Source: CAYGWX01 sp964353855 [NCBI: uncultured bacterium] (GTDB lineage: Bacteria > Edwardsbacteria > CAYGWX01). From it: DNA of 15,267 nt. How positions within the stretch are numbered: position 1 is the stretch's first letter; each line of letters starts with the position of its first letter. The notes beneath the pieces are model-generated. The model was not told the DNA's origin, ran no database searches, and saw only the letters and a list, made by a program, of their open reading frames with translations. The DNA is taken from assembly GCA_964353855.1 (NCBI GenBank), contig CAYGWX010000062.1:1-15267 (forward strand), in the 5' to 3' direction. Positions 6,438-15,220 of the stretch are shown here, piece after piece. A program made the position numbers and the translations under genes.

Positions 6438-6466
6438 TTGAATTGAAATGCATTTTATGATATAAT
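6438..6466 (+). promoter_or_regulatory. Promoter of the envelope operon
   Basis: TTGAAT (6438-6443), 17-base spacer, perfect TATAAT (6461-6466) with extended TGA (6458-6460). The -10 sits in a near-palindrome GATATAATATC, so the opposite strand shows TATTAT and might also initiate toward the phosphatase gene. The predicted leader before ATG 6530 is about 57 bases. Confidence 0.7.
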
Positions 6467-6529
6467 ATCTCTCAGAGGTTTAAAACCATCATCTGGACTA
6501 TTTGGAAGGGCTGATAGAGGAATTAGGCT

Positions 6530-8350
6530 ATGCTGAAATCGTTGCGACAGAACACGAAAATCGTCCTCTGGGTTGTGGTTGCGGCCTTCGTAATCGGGTT
6601 CGTGTTCATTTCGTTGGGGACGGGAAATCTTAAATTTGGCCATGCCGAGCAGGCCCGGTCTCGGGGAGTCATTGCCCAGATTAACGGACAGGACATTACG
6701 GATCGGCTCTTTCAGGAGTACCTGCGGCGGGCCTTGGAGACCATCCGCAAGCAGACCGGACGCGAGGACATCGACAGCGACCCGGCGGCCATGAAAGAGA
6801 TCGAGGGGGAGGCCTGGAAGGTGATGGTCAACGATATCCTTCTGGCCCAGGAGATCCGCAAGCGGGGTATTCAGGTTACGGACCGGGAGATCGTGGCTCT
6901 GATCCGGAGCAACCCTCCGCAACAGATCCTGTCCGACACGGCCTTCCACACCAACGGCCAGTTCGACCTCCGTAAATATCAGCAGGCCCTCCAGGATCCC
7001 CGCAACCTGCCCTTCTTCTCCGAATACGAGATGTCCCTGCGCGAGGAGTTTCCCAAGGAGAAGCTACGCCAAGACGTAGCCTCCGGAGTTGTGGTCACTG
7101 ACCAGGAGGTGCGTCGGGCCTATGAGGAGCAGAATGAGAGAGCCAGGGTGAGCTATGTGTTTCTGGATCCCGCGCGCTTCGGCGGGAACAGCGAGCCGTC
7201 GGTCAACCCGGAGGACATGCGGGTCTACTACGAAAAACATAAATGGGAATATAAGATCGGGGAGCGGGCGGCCTTTCGAACGGCGGCCTTCGTCAAGGCT
7301 CCCAGCGCGAGGGACGACGAGGAGGGGGGTAAAAAGATCGAGGACCTTCTGGCGCGGGTGAGATCCGGGGAGGATTTCGGCAGGCTGGCCAAGGAGGCTT
7401 CCGATGACACCCTTTCCGGGAAGAGGGGAGGGGTGTTGGATTGGGTCGGGAGGGGGATGATGGTTAAACCCTTTGAGGACGCCGCGTTTGCCCTCTACCC
7501 GAAGGAAATATCCGGACCGGTCAAGACAGCCTTCGGATGGCACCTCATCCGCTGCGATTCAGCGCGCAAGGATTCTCTTTTCCTGCGCCACATCCTCGTC
7601 CGGGTCCGGCCCAGCGAGGAGAGCGTCCAAGAGTACCGGGCGAAGGCCGAACAGCTCCAGAGAGGAGGCCGGGGGAAGAAGTTCGTAGAGGAGGCCTACG
7701 CCCTGGGTGCCCGCGTGGATTCCGGGGAGGTTTTCGCAAACAGCACTTACGTTCCGGGGGTGGGGCCTTCGCCTGAGGCCAAAGCTTTCTGCATGGAGGC
7801 CCGATCAGGATCGATTTCCGGAGTGCTGGAGATGCCGGAAGCCTTCGTCGTCCTTCAGGCCAAGGAACACTACAAGGAGGGCTACCGGTCCATGGCGGAA
7901 CTGGAACCCCAGATTCGTCTGAGGCTCGTCCAGGAGAAACGAGTGTCCCTGACCCGTGATCAGGCCTTGGGTTTAAAAAAAGAGATCGTTGCAGGGAAGT
8001 CCTTGGAGCAGGTCGCCCAGGGAAATGTCTTGGAGACCCATCGGACCGACTGGTTCTCCCGCGGGGACTATGTGCCCCAGGTAGGCGTCCGGAACGAATT
8101 CGTGGGGGCGGCATTCCGAACCGCACCGGGAGGGGTAGTGGGCCCGGTGACCACGGACCAGGGCATCTACTTCCTTCGGGTGGACGACCGGACGGCCTGG
8201 GACGACCAGAAGTTTGCAACCCAACGGGACAGTCTGAAGTCCATCCTGTTTCAGGAGAAGGGCCAGCGAGCATTTAACGAATGGTTTGGGGAGGTTCGGA
8301 GCCGAGCGAAGATCCGGGACTATCGAGGCATAATGGGTGGGGAGGGGTGA
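6530..8350 (+). CDS. PpiD/SurA-like membrane-anchored parvulin peptidyl-prolyl isomerase
   Basis: A 606-residue periplasmic chaperone anchored by one N-terminal transmembrane helix (about residues 11-30), as in PpiD. Residues 45-245 form a SurA-N-like helical region. A recognisable parvulin domain spans about 246-343, with EDFGRLAKEASDD, GGVLDW, KPFEDAAFAL and AFGWHLIRCD. Two further stretches look like degenerate parvulin halves: about 349-460 (begins FLRHILVRV) and about 510-560 (FVGAAF, GPV, GIYFLRVDD). The family helps newly exported outer-membrane proteins fold. It is the first gene of a tight unit: the next gene overlaps its end by 14 bases. ATG 6530 is preceded by AGAGG about ten bases upstream. 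ppiD is the closest name, but orthology is inferred. Confidence 0.85.
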   Translation: MLKSLRQNTKIVLWVVVAAFVIGFVFISLGTGNLKFGHAEQARSRGVIAQINGQDITDRLFQEYLRRALETIRKQTGREDIDSDPAAMKEIEGEAWKVMVNDILLAQEIRKRGIQVTDREIVALIRSNPPQQILSDTAFHTNGQFDLRKYQQALQDPRNLPFFSEYEMSLREEFPKEKLRQDVASGVVVTDQEVRRAYEEQNERARVSYVFLDPARFGGNSEPSVNPEDMRVYYEKHKWEYKIGERAAFRTAAFVKAPSARDDEEGGKKIEDLLARVRSGEDFGRLAKEASDDTLSGKRGGVLDWVGRGMMVKPFEDAAFALYPKEISGPVKTAFGWHLIRCDSARKDSLFLRHILVRVRPSEESVQEYRAKAEQLQRGGRGKKFVEEAYALGARVDSGEVFANSTYVPGVGPSPEAKAFCMEARSGSISGVLEMPEAFVVLQAKEHYKEGYRSMAELEPQIRLRLVQEKRVSLTRDQALGLKKEIVAGKSLEQVAQGNVLETHRTDWFSRGDYVPQVGVRNEFVGAAFRTAPGGVVGPVTTDQGIYFLRVDDRTAWDDQKFATQRDSLKSILFQEKGQRAFNEWFGEVRSRAKIRDYRGIMGGEG

Positions 8351-9089
8351 GCGCGCCGCAGGGTTACCGCGCTGGGTGTTTGCAAAACCGCTTTCGGGGA
8401 AGGCGGTTTTCGCACTTTGGAGCCGAGTTGTGGATGATGTCCTGACTCGTATCGGTTTCGCGGTCTGCCATCAACTCCCCGGGCACACGCTGTCCTTCGG
8501 GGGGCGGCTGATGCCGCTCTGCGCGCGTTGCACCGGGATTTACGCCGGCTTTTTCTTCACGATCCTCATCCTTTTGGCTCTGGGGAGGTTTCGGAGGACC
8601 CAGCTTCCTCCGGTCCTGGCTGTGGCCCTGGGAATGGGCTTTTTCGCTGCGATGGCTGCGGACGCTTTCTCGGCACTACTGGGCTGGAGAGAGACCAACA
8701 ATGCGTTGCGCTTGGCCACAGGAACACTGACCGGAATCGCTCTCCCGACCTTTGGCCTCCCACTGGCCAATTCCATCGTCAGGGAGCAAGGGGGAGTTGA
8801 AGGCAGGATTCTGAGCTCAGGAGAATTCACAATCATTTCTGTGGCGGGCTTGGCATTGACCCTCTTCGCCCAAGTCAGTTCCCTATATTTTATCCAAGCC
8901 TTTTCCATGATCTCGGTCATTGGGCTCATCGTCTTCCTGCTGGGAATGAATTCCCTCCTCCTTGCCGGCTTTCTTAAGAAGAAGTGGCAGTTCTGGATCG
9001 TTCCGGGGTCTTTGGTTCTTTCTGCGGGCGAACTGGTTTATTTGGCGGTTTTCCATCGCTGGTTGCTCCTGGTGCTGGGCTCGGGATGA
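8337..9089 (+). CDS. DUF2085 family membrane protein
   Basis: A 250-residue integral membrane protein. The DUF2085 signature is clear at residues 44-71: CHQLPGHTLSFGG, then LCARCTGIY, with Cys44, His45, Cys62 and Cys65 that could bind a metal or form disulfides. Several hydrophobic helices follow (about 67-83, 92-115, 127-145, 163-185, 188-210, 222-245). The function of the family is not established. The start is GTG 8337, with GAGG eight bases upstream; this gives a 14-base overlap with the PpiD-like gene and suggests translational coupling. GTG 8376 or 8430 are alternatives that would remove a non-membrane lead. It ends in ATGA shared with the Omp85 gene. Confidence 0.85.
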   Translation: MGRGERAAGLPRWVFAKPLSGKAVFALWSRVVDDVLTRIGFAVCHQLPGHTLSFGGRLMPLCARCTGIYAGFFFTILILLALGRFRRTQLPPVLAVALGMGFFAAMAADAFSALLGWRETNNALRLATGTLTGIALPTFGLPLANSIVREQGGVEGRILSSGEFTIISVAGLALTLFAQVSSLYFIQAFSMISVIGLIVFLLGMNSLLLAGFLKKKWQFWIVPGSLVLSAGELVYLAVFHRWLLLVLGSG

Positions 9090-10897
9090 GCGCGATCCCG
9101 CGAATGCTCTGGTTGACCACGGCCTTTGTTTTCGGTGCAGTCATCCTCCATGCCGAGCAAGTTTCTCAGGATACTTCCCGGGTCGGGATTTTGAAGATCG
9201 CATTCAAGGGGAATCATTTTTTCTCTGAACAAAGACTGCGAAGGGAGATCTCCTTGAAAGAAGGCCGGCGCGAGCGGTTGGACACTCTCATCATCGTACG
9301 TGATCGAGAGAAGCTCATTGCTGTTTACAGCGAGCAGGGCTTTCCGGATGCGGAGATCCGCTGGTCCGCCAATGTCGATTCCTCGGCCCGAGCCAAAGAG
9401 GTCCTTTTCCAAATCAAGGAGAGAGAAAGGCAGTTCGTCCAGAGCCTTACATTTTCCGGAAACCAGGCTCTCCACGTGGAGGAGCTCCGAGAAGTCGTCG
9501 AGCTTCGGGAGGGCCGGCCCTTCGACCCCCGGAAAGTTGGACAGGATGAGTATCTGATTCATCTGGCCTGCGCCAACCGGGGCTATGCTTTTGCCAAGGT
9601 AGATCACGAGGTCCTCCGGGACTCGCTGGGTCATGTTCATTTGGTTTACCGCCTGGAGGAAGGTCCAAAGGTCTTCTTGGGAGGGATCTCACTTGCGGGA
9701 AACAAGAAAACGAACGGGGAGTTCCTTCTGGCCCAGTCGGGAATTCGCCCCGGCCAGGTCTTCAGCCTGGAAAGGTTGGGGAAAGCTCAGCAGACCCTGC
9801 TCGGAACCGGGCTCCTACAGCAGGCGAGCTTTGTTCCCTCGGGGCTGACTCCGGAAGGAAAAATTGACCTGACCTTGGAGGTGAAGGAGAAAAGGAGTCG
9901 CTGGGTGTCGGCCGGACTGGGCTATGGTGCCAGTGACCAGTTTCGCATCTCCGGGGAGTGGGGACATCGCAACCTTTGGGGCTTAGGAAAGCGCATCACC
10001 CTGAGAAGCTACGGAGGATTCGCCTTCGCACCCAAAGTTCGCAACGTGATCGCGCGCAGCGAAATATCCCTTGGGGATCCCTTTCTTTTTTCGACCCTTT
10101 TCCGGGGGAGCCTCTCCGGCTATTACGAACACGATGCCCCGTCCTCCGGTGCCTACCAGGCGCAGCGTTGGGGGTGCACCATGGGCTTGGAGAGAGAATG
10201 GGTCTGGCCGGGAGTGGTCTCGGGCGAGGCGCGCTACGAGAAGGTCGTCCTCTCGGACACCTTCGCCCTCTCCCTTCCTGATTCCCTTAGGTTCCGAACG
10301 ACCCGCAGTCTGGGCCTGCGCCTCCGCAAAGACCTCCGGAATCCTTTCCGGAAGCTCGTGCGGGGACTCTTTCTGCGCTTCTCCGAGGAATACGCCGGAG
10401 GCATCTTCGGAGGGGATAACAATTTTGTCCGGACCCAAGGGGGAGTAAATGCCTATCTCCCCGTCATCGGCTCCGTAACCCTGGCCGGGAAAATGGAGGG
10501 AGGTAGCGTGGAGAACCTTCCAGACGAGAGGGCGGTTCCGATTTACGAAAGGTTCTTCTTGGGCGGGGCGAGCTCACTGAGGGGGTATCCGGAGAAGGGT
10601 TTGTCACCCGAAGACTCCACCGGAAGGCTTCTCGGTGGCCACCGCTACCTCTTAGGGAGCTTGGAAATCCGAGCCCGAATCGACAGGTACTGGGGCGGTG
10701 CGTTGTTTTCAGATGTAGGGGATGTCTGGCTGGCGGAAGATCGCCTCACCCACAAGGCCCTTCGGTCTTCGGCCGGGACGGAGCTACACTATTATACGCC
10801 TGTGGGTCCGATTCGAGCCGGGTTTGCTGTTAAGATCAGGCCCGAGCCTGGGAAGCCCAAGGGAGCGTATTATTTGGCCTCGGGGTTTGCCTTCTAA
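9086..10897 (+). CDS. Omp85/TamA-like outer-membrane assembly protein
   Basis: A 603-residue product from ATG 9086, which overlaps the previous stop in ATGA; an in-frame upstream start at 8984 lies inside the previous gene and would hide the signal peptide (1-23, ending LHA). About three POTRA domains follow (33-113, 115-194, 195-268), with the IxFxGN pattern (38-43, 121-125, 201-205). Residues 270-603 form the 16-stranded barrel domain, starting GLGYGASDQFRISGEWGHRNLWG. It contains the lid-loop motif GGASSLRGYPEKG (near 492-504) that is essential in Omp85 proteins, and ends with Phe. Three POTRAs rather than five favour a TamA-like role over the core BamA, but this is inference. The small gene downstream resembles the tail of TamB, which supports it. 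Confidence 0.9.
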   Translation: MSAIPRMLWLTTAFVFGAVILHAEQVSQDTSRVGILKIAFKGNHFFSEQRLRREISLKEGRRERLDTLIIVRDREKLIAVYSEQGFPDAEIRWSANVDSSARAKEVLFQIKERERQFVQSLTFSGNQALHVEELREVVELREGRPFDPRKVGQDEYLIHLACANRGYAFAKVDHEVLRDSLGHVHLVYRLEEGPKVFLGGISLAGNKKTNGEFLLAQSGIRPGQVFSLERLGKAQQTLLGTGLLQQASFVPSGLTPEGKIDLTLEVKEKRSRWVSAGLGYGASDQFRISGEWGHRNLWGLGKRITLRSYGGFAFAPKVRNVIARSEISLGDPFLFSTLFRGSLSGYYEHDAPSSGAYQAQRWGCTMGLEREWVWPGVVSGEARYEKVVLSDTFALSLPDSLRFRTTRSLGLRLRKDLRNPFRKLVRGLFLRFSEEYAGGIFGGDNNFVRTQGGVNAYLPVIGSVTLAGKMEGGSVENLPDERAVPIYERFFLGGASSLRGYPEKGLSPEDSTGRLLGGHRYLLGSLEIRARIDRYWGGALFSDVGDVWLAEDRLTHKALRSSAGTELHYYTPVGPIRAGFAVKIRPEPGKPKGAYYLASGFAF

Positions 10898-10904
10898 GTA
10901 ATCG

Positions 10905-11300
10905 GTGATTAAGGTGAAAAGGATCTCAAGCATTTTATCCTTCACGCTCTCTATCTTTATCATATTGTTTCCCTTGAAAGGAGGTGCTCAGGATACGACC
11001 AAGGTGCGCCGGGAGCAGATCCAGAGTCTTCTGGACGACTTTCACTTGGGCAGGATCACCCGGGTTGTCGAAGGCGTTGGTGTAGAGCGCCTGGATGAGA
11101 AGGAGATGGCATTGCGGAAAAAATTTCTGGGAGAGCGCCTATCCGTGGGGTTCCAGAAACCCTTTCCCATCGACCGCAAGGAGGAACGCTGGGAGGTTGA
11201 GTATAGGCTGAGGGGAGAGTTTCTCATGCGCGGGGAGCTTCGCCGCCAGGATGCGAGCGAGCAGGGGGGCGTCGACCTGCTGTTTCGACATGAATATTAA
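10905..11300 (+). CDS. Small secreted protein with TamB C-terminus-like tail
   Basis: A 131-residue protein starting at GTG 10905 (GTG 10914 is an alternative), seven bases after the Omp85 stop, without a strong ribosome site, so probably coupled. Residues 1-28 look like a signal peptide (KVKRISS, hydrophobic core, GGA before Q). Residues 30-70 are charged and helical. Residues 74-131 have the pattern LGERLSVGFQKP, WEVEYRLRGEFLMRGEL, GGVDLLFRHEY, which matches by eye the last strands of TamB/DUF490 proteins that engage TamA-type Omp85 barrels. Full TamB is above 1000 residues, so this would be only its tail with its own signal sequence. The similarity is from memory of the family and needs a profile search. 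An independent small outer-membrane lipoprotein-like or barrel-capping factor is the alternative. Confidence 0.7.
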   Translation: MIKVKRISSILSFTLSIFIILFPLKGGAQDTTKVRREQIQSLLDDFHLGRITRVVEGVGVERLDEKEMALRKKFLGERLSVGFQKPFPIDRKEERWEVEYRLRGEFLMRGELRRQDASEQGGVDLLFRHEY

Positions 11301-11323
11301 AGCGGACTTCGGCCTGGGAGGCC

Positions 11324-11352
11324 TTGACTTTACTTGGATAGTGGTGTATCAT
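11324..11352 (+). promoter_or_regulatory. Promoter for purL-purF
   Basis: TTGACT (11324-11329), 17-base spacer, TATCAT (11347-11352). The predicted start near 11359 leaves a leader of about 19 bases with GGAG (11368-11371) before ATG 11378. A small hairpin GGCCT-GGG-AGGCC (11311-11323) directly abuts the -35 box. The leader is too short for a purine riboswitch. Confidence 0.6.
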
Positions 11353-11377
11353 TTTCGGGTAAACATCGGAGCATGAG

Positions 11378-13609
11378 ATGAAAGAACCTGTCGTGAACCT
11401 GAAGATTGCGCGTGAACACGGTTTGACCGAAGCGGAATACGGTAGGATACGGAAGATTTTGGTCCGTAATCCGAGCTTCACGGAATTGGGGATCTTTTCG
11501 GTTTTATGGTCAGAGCATTGCAGTTACAAGAGCTCCAGGACCTACCTCCGGGGATTTCCCACCCGAGCCCCTTGGGTGATCCAAGGGCCTGGGGAGAACG
11601 CGGGGATCGTAGACATCGGGGACGGCCTAGCGGTCGCGATGAAGATTGAAAGCCACAACCATCCCTCGGCCATCGAACCCTACCAGGGAGCGGCTACCGG
11701 TATCGGGGGAATCCTTAGGGACGTCTTCACGATGGGGGCTCGGCCCATCGCCCTTCTGGACCCGCTGTATTTCGGTGATTTGAAGGACGAGCGAGTTCGC
11801 CATCTCTTCCGGGGCGTGGTCGCAGGAATCGGAGACTACGGTAACTGCGTGGGCGTACCGACGGTGGGCGGCACGGTTTATTTTGATCCCGCCTATACCG
11901 GCAATCCATTGGTCAACGTAATGTGCGTCGGCCTAGTGAAGCAGAAACGGATCGTCCGGGGGATTGCCAAGGGCAAGGGTAACCCGATCCTCTATGCTGG
12001 GGCGACTACCGGACGGGACGGGATTCATGGGGCGACTTTCGCTTCCGAGGAACTGTCCGAGAAATCCGAGGCCAAGCGGCCTTCGGTTCAGATTGGAGAC
12101 CCCTTTACCAAGAAGTCTCTTCTCGAGGCCTGTCTGGAACTGGTCCGGACCGACCTCATTGTGGGTATGCAGGATATGGGGGCCGCGGGCCTGACCAGTT
12201 CCTCTATCGAAATGGCCTCGCGGGGGAAAAGCGGGATCGAGTTGGACCTGTCCCGTGTCCCTCTCCGGGAGAGCGGGATGACGCCTTACGAGATCATGCT
12301 CTCGGAATCTCAGGAGCGCATGGTCATCGTCGGGAAGAAGGGCACGGAGAGGAAGATCAAAGAGATATTTGATAAATGGGGCATGCATTTCGCTGTGGTC
12401 GGAAAGGTAACGGACGACGGGAAGGTGAGGGTCAAAAAGGGGAATAAGGTTTATGCGGAGATCCCGGTGACCGCCTTGGTCTCGGATGCCCCGGTCTATA
12501 AGAAAAAGGTTCAGATGCCGGAGTATATTCGGAAACGGTCCCGGCTTGACCTGGCGGATTTAAAAAAGCCAAAAGACTTAACCAGAGTTGTGATCTCCTT
12601 ATTAGAAAGACCAACCCTGGGTTCAAAGAAATGGGTGTGGAGGCAGTACGACCATCAGGTCAGGACGAACACCGTTGTCCTTCCCGGCGCAGATGCCTCG
12701 GTGCTGAGGATCCGGGACACGAACAAGGCTATCGCCCTGACCACGGACTGCAATGGTAGATATACCTATCTCAATCCCTATCGTGGGGGGGCAATCGCCG
12801 TAGCCGAGGCTGCGAGGAACCTGGCCTGCTGCGGGGCAAAACCCTTGGGGATCACGGATTGCCTGAACTTCGGGAATCCGGATGACCCCGAGATATTATG
12901 GCAATTTCGGGAATCCATCAGGGGTATTAGCGCGGCCTGCAGGGCTTTGGAGGTTCCGGTTATCAGCGGAAACGTGAGCTTTTACAACGAGAGTCCCTCA
13001 GGCGCTGTCCATCCCACCCCGGTGGTGGGGATGGTTGGATTGATTGAACCTGCTGAATATGTCGTGACCCCTTGGTTCAAGGATGAAGGAGATATCATTC
13101 TCCTCCTGGGGCCGATGGCCGACGGATGGGCCAACCGTTTTGGTTTGGGGGGCAGCGAATATGTGGCGATGTCCGGCCAGGGCCCAAAGGGCGACAGTCC
13201 GGAAGTGAATCTGGTTTTGGAAAAAAGCTTGGGCCTCCTGCTTCGGGAGGCCATTGGAGAGAAGCTTCTGAAGTCCGCTCACGACTGCGCTGAGGGCGGG
13301 CTGGGAATTGCGCTGGCAGAGTGCTGTTTTTCTAATCCTGAGAAGAGAATAGGCGCCGGACTTCGTATTCCGTCGCGGATTCGTCCCGACATCTTGCTAT
13401 TCAATGAGTCTCAAGGGAGAGTAGTTATTACCACTGTGAAGCCTGAGAATGTCCTGAGGATGGCCCTAAAATATCGGGTTCCAGCCGGTGTTATCGGTGC
13501 CGTGGGGGGAGCATTCCTCGAAATACAAGGGTTATTGAAGTTAGAGGTGGCGAGAATGGTTAAAGCCTGGGAAGAGGCAATTTCCAACGCCCTTCTGGGG
13601 AGGAGATAG
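11378..13609 (+). CDS. purL: Phosphoribosylformylglycinamidine synthase subunit PurL
   Basis: PurL uses ATP and ammonia to convert FGAR to FGAM, step four of purine synthesis. The 743-residue length is that of the small Bacillus-type subunit, which needs PurS and PurQ; neither is in the window. Visible motifs: [10 protein letters not shown] (44-53) with the catalytic His47, [24 protein letters not shown] (about 89-112) for metal and nucleotide, [28 protein letters not shown], and in the second half [29 protein letters not shown] and [19 protein letters not shown] 11378 has GGAG six bases upstream. There is one base between its stop and the purF ATG, so the two are co-translated from one message. 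Confidence 0.97.
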   Translation: MKEPVVNLKIAREHGLTEAEYGRIRKILVRNPSFTELGIFSVLWSEHCSYKSSRTYLRGFPTRAPWVIQGPGENAGIVDIGDGLAVAMKIESHNHPSAIEPYQGAATGIGGILRDVFTMGARPIALLDPLYFGDLKDERVRHLFRGVVAGIGDYGNCVGVPTVGGTVYFDPAYTGNPLVNVMCVGLVKQKRIVRGIAKGKGNPILYAGATTGRDGIHGATFASEELSEKSEAKRPSVQIGDPFTKKSLLEACLELVRTDLIVGMQDMGAAGLTSSSIEMASRGKSGIELDLSRVPLRESGMTPYEIMLSESQERMVIVGKKGTERKIKEIFDKWGMHFAVVGKVTDDGKVRVKKGNKVYAEIPVTALVSDAPVYKKKVQMPEYIRKRSRLDLADLKKPKDLTRVVISLLERPTLGSKKWVWRQYDHQVRTNTVVLPGADASVLRIRDTNKAIALTTDCNGRYTYLNPYRGGAIAVAEAARNLACCGAKPLGITDCLNFGNPDDPEILWQFRESIRGISAACRALEVPVISGNVSFYNESPSGAVHPTPVVGMVGLIEPAEYVVTPWFKDEGDIILLLGPMADGWANRFGLGGSEYVAMSGQGPKGDSPEVNLVLEKSLGLLLREAIGEKLLKSAHDCAEGGLGIALAECCFSNPEKRIGAGLRIPSRIRPDILLFNESQGRVVITTVKPENVLRMALKYRVPAGVIGAVGGAFLEIQGLLKLEVARMVKAWEEAISNALLGRR

Positions 13610-13610
13610 C

Positions 13611-15083
13611 ATGTTTCTACAAAGGGCATTACACATTCGCGATAAGTTTCACGATGAATGCGGGGTCTTCGGGGTTTTCAAGGCCAAGCACGCCTCGGAA
13701 CTGGTCTTCATGGGCCTATATGCCCTCCAACACCGGGGACAGGAATCGGCCGGTATCGTGTCTACAGATAGTCAGAGGCTCTACTCCTACAAGGGCATGG
13801 GCCTTGTCTCGGAGGTGTTCAAGCAGAAAGACCTGCGCAAGCTCAAGGGCATGGCCGCGATGGGTCATAATCGCTATTCCACCCACGGGTCCACAATCCT
13901 TGTTAATGCCCAGCCCCTGGTGGCCAATTACAAGCGGGGCGAGCTGGCGGTGGCCCACAACGGAAATTTGGTGAATGCGGGTGAGCTGCGACTCAGCATG
14001 GAGCAGGAGGGCTCCATCTTTCAATCCTCCTCGGACAGTGAGGTCTTCATCCACCTTATGGCCCGATCCCGGTCCAAGAACATGGAAGATTCCGTTGTAG
14101 AGGCCCTTTCGCAGGTAAGGGGCGCATATTCTCTCCTGATGATGAGCGAAACCGCCCTTTATGCCATCCGGGACCCTTACGGATTCCGTCCCCTGTGTCT
14201 CGGAAGGCTCAAAGAAGGATGGGTTTTTGCCTCAGAAAGCTGTGCCCTCGATATCGTGGGCGCAACCTATCAGCGAAACGTTGAACCCGGCGAGATGGTC
14301 ATCGTGGACAAAAGCGGGATTCGCACCCGGCAAATATTCCCCAAGAACCGATATGCGGCTTGCATCTTCGAGCTGATCTATTTTGCCCGGCCGGACAGCC
14401 TAGTTTTTGGTCGGCCTGCCGAGGAGGCACGGATCGCTTTCGGAAAACAGTTGGCCCGAGAGCATCCAGTACAAGCCGATATCGTGATCGCGGTCCCGGA
14501 CTCCTCCAATACGGCGGCCATGGGGTACTCCGAAGAGTCGGGGATTCCCTTGAAATTCGGCTTGATCCGGAATCATTACATCGGGCGAACCTTCATCCAA
14601 CCCTCACAGGGGGGGAGGGATCTCGCGGTAAAGATCAAGTTCAATCCTGTGGAGCATATCATAACCGGGAAGAGGGTCGTTGTGGTAGACGACTCCATCG
14701 TTAGGGGCAGCACTTCGCGAAAGCTGGTGAAGATGCTTCACCGGGCCGGGGCCAAGGAGATTCACTACCGGGTATCCTCTCCTCCAACAATCGGGCCCTG
14801 CTATTACGGGATCGACACCCCGACCAAGAAGGAATTGATCGCTGCCAACATGAGCGTAGACGAGATCCGTAAGTATTTGAGAGTAGATAGCTTGGGGTAT
14901 CTTTCCTTAGAAGGCATGTTAAAAGTCGCTCCACTGAAGCCAGAGGCTTTCTGCACAGCTTGCTTCAATGGAGATTATCCGGTTCCGGTGGTGGAGGAAA
15001 TTGACAAGTTTGAGTTGGAAAAGATCTACGAGAAAAGAGTGGAAGTAGGCGCAGGTGTCGAGGATGAGGAGGAGACCATTTAA
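13611..15083 (+). CDS. purF: Amidophosphoribosyltransferase, iron-sulfur type
   Basis: PurF transfers glutamine ammonia to PRPP, the first committed step of purine synthesis. The 490-residue product belongs to the Bacillus-type class: residues 1-16 are a propeptide, removed to expose Cys17 (DECGVFGVF), the N-terminal glutaminase nucleophile. GHNRYSTHG and AHNGNLVNA follow in the glutaminase domain. VVVVDDSIVRGSTSR (about 356-371) is the PRPP loop. Four cysteines, Cys251, Cys397, Cys448 and Cys451 (CTAC), fit the [4Fe-4S] ligands of the B. subtilis enzyme; the first-to-second spacing of 146 is the same. Such enzymes are oxygen-sensitive. The start ATG 13611 has GGGGAGGAG upstream and is one base after purL. 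Confidence 0.97.
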   Translation: MFLQRALHIRDKFHDECGVFGVFKAKHASELVFMGLYALQHRGQESAGIVSTDSQRLYSYKGMGLVSEVFKQKDLRKLKGMAAMGHNRYSTHGSTILVNAQPLVANYKRGELAVAHNGNLVNAGELRLSMEQEGSIFQSSSDSEVFIHLMARSRSKNMEDSVVEALSQVRGAYSLLMMSETALYAIRDPYGFRPLCLGRLKEGWVFASESCALDIVGATYQRNVEPGEMVIVDKSGIRTRQIFPKNRYAACIFELIYFARPDSLVFGRPAEEARIAFGKQLAREHPVQADIVIAVPDSSNTAAMGYSEESGIPLKFGLIRNHYIGRTFIQPSQGGRDLAVKIKFNPVEHIITGKRVVVVDDSIVRGSTSRKLVKMLHRAGAKEIHYRVSSPPTIGPCYYGIDTPTKKELIAANMSVDEIRKYLRVDSLGYLSLEGMLKVAPLKPEAFCTACFNGDYPVPVVEEIDKFELEKIYEKRVEVGAGVEDEEETI

Positions 15084-15121
15084 TTGTCCGGGTTTAGTCG
15101 GGTTTAGCAAGGGTAAAGATC

Positions 15122-15162
15122 TAAGCCTTTTCATCATAAGATTGGTCACCTTGAAGGGCTTA
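15122..15162 (+). other. Inverted repeat downstream of purF, possible weak terminator
   Basis: TAAGCC (15122-15127) pairs with GGCTTA (15157-15162), extendable by four pairs including G-U. The loop is about 21 bases and no T tract follows, so termination is uncertain. Upstream, CGGGTTTAG occurs twice in a row (15089-15097, 15099-15107). Nothing else is seen in 15084-15220. Confidence 0.25.
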
Positions 15163-15220
15163 CGAGAGATAGTCTGAACCGGTATAAAAAGGGGAGGGGG
15201 TCACCTATGGGGCACCGGAC

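Noticed and set aside
7545-8273. 242-codon open frame antisense to the PpiD-like gene
   Set aside because: Pro/Arg/Ser/Gly-rich composition typical of a GC-driven shadow frame, with no family match; the sense gene is well supported.
11353-11377. Purine riboswitch or PurR box before purL
   Set aside because: The predicted leader is about 19 bases, far too short for a purine aptamer, and I see no recognisable operator.
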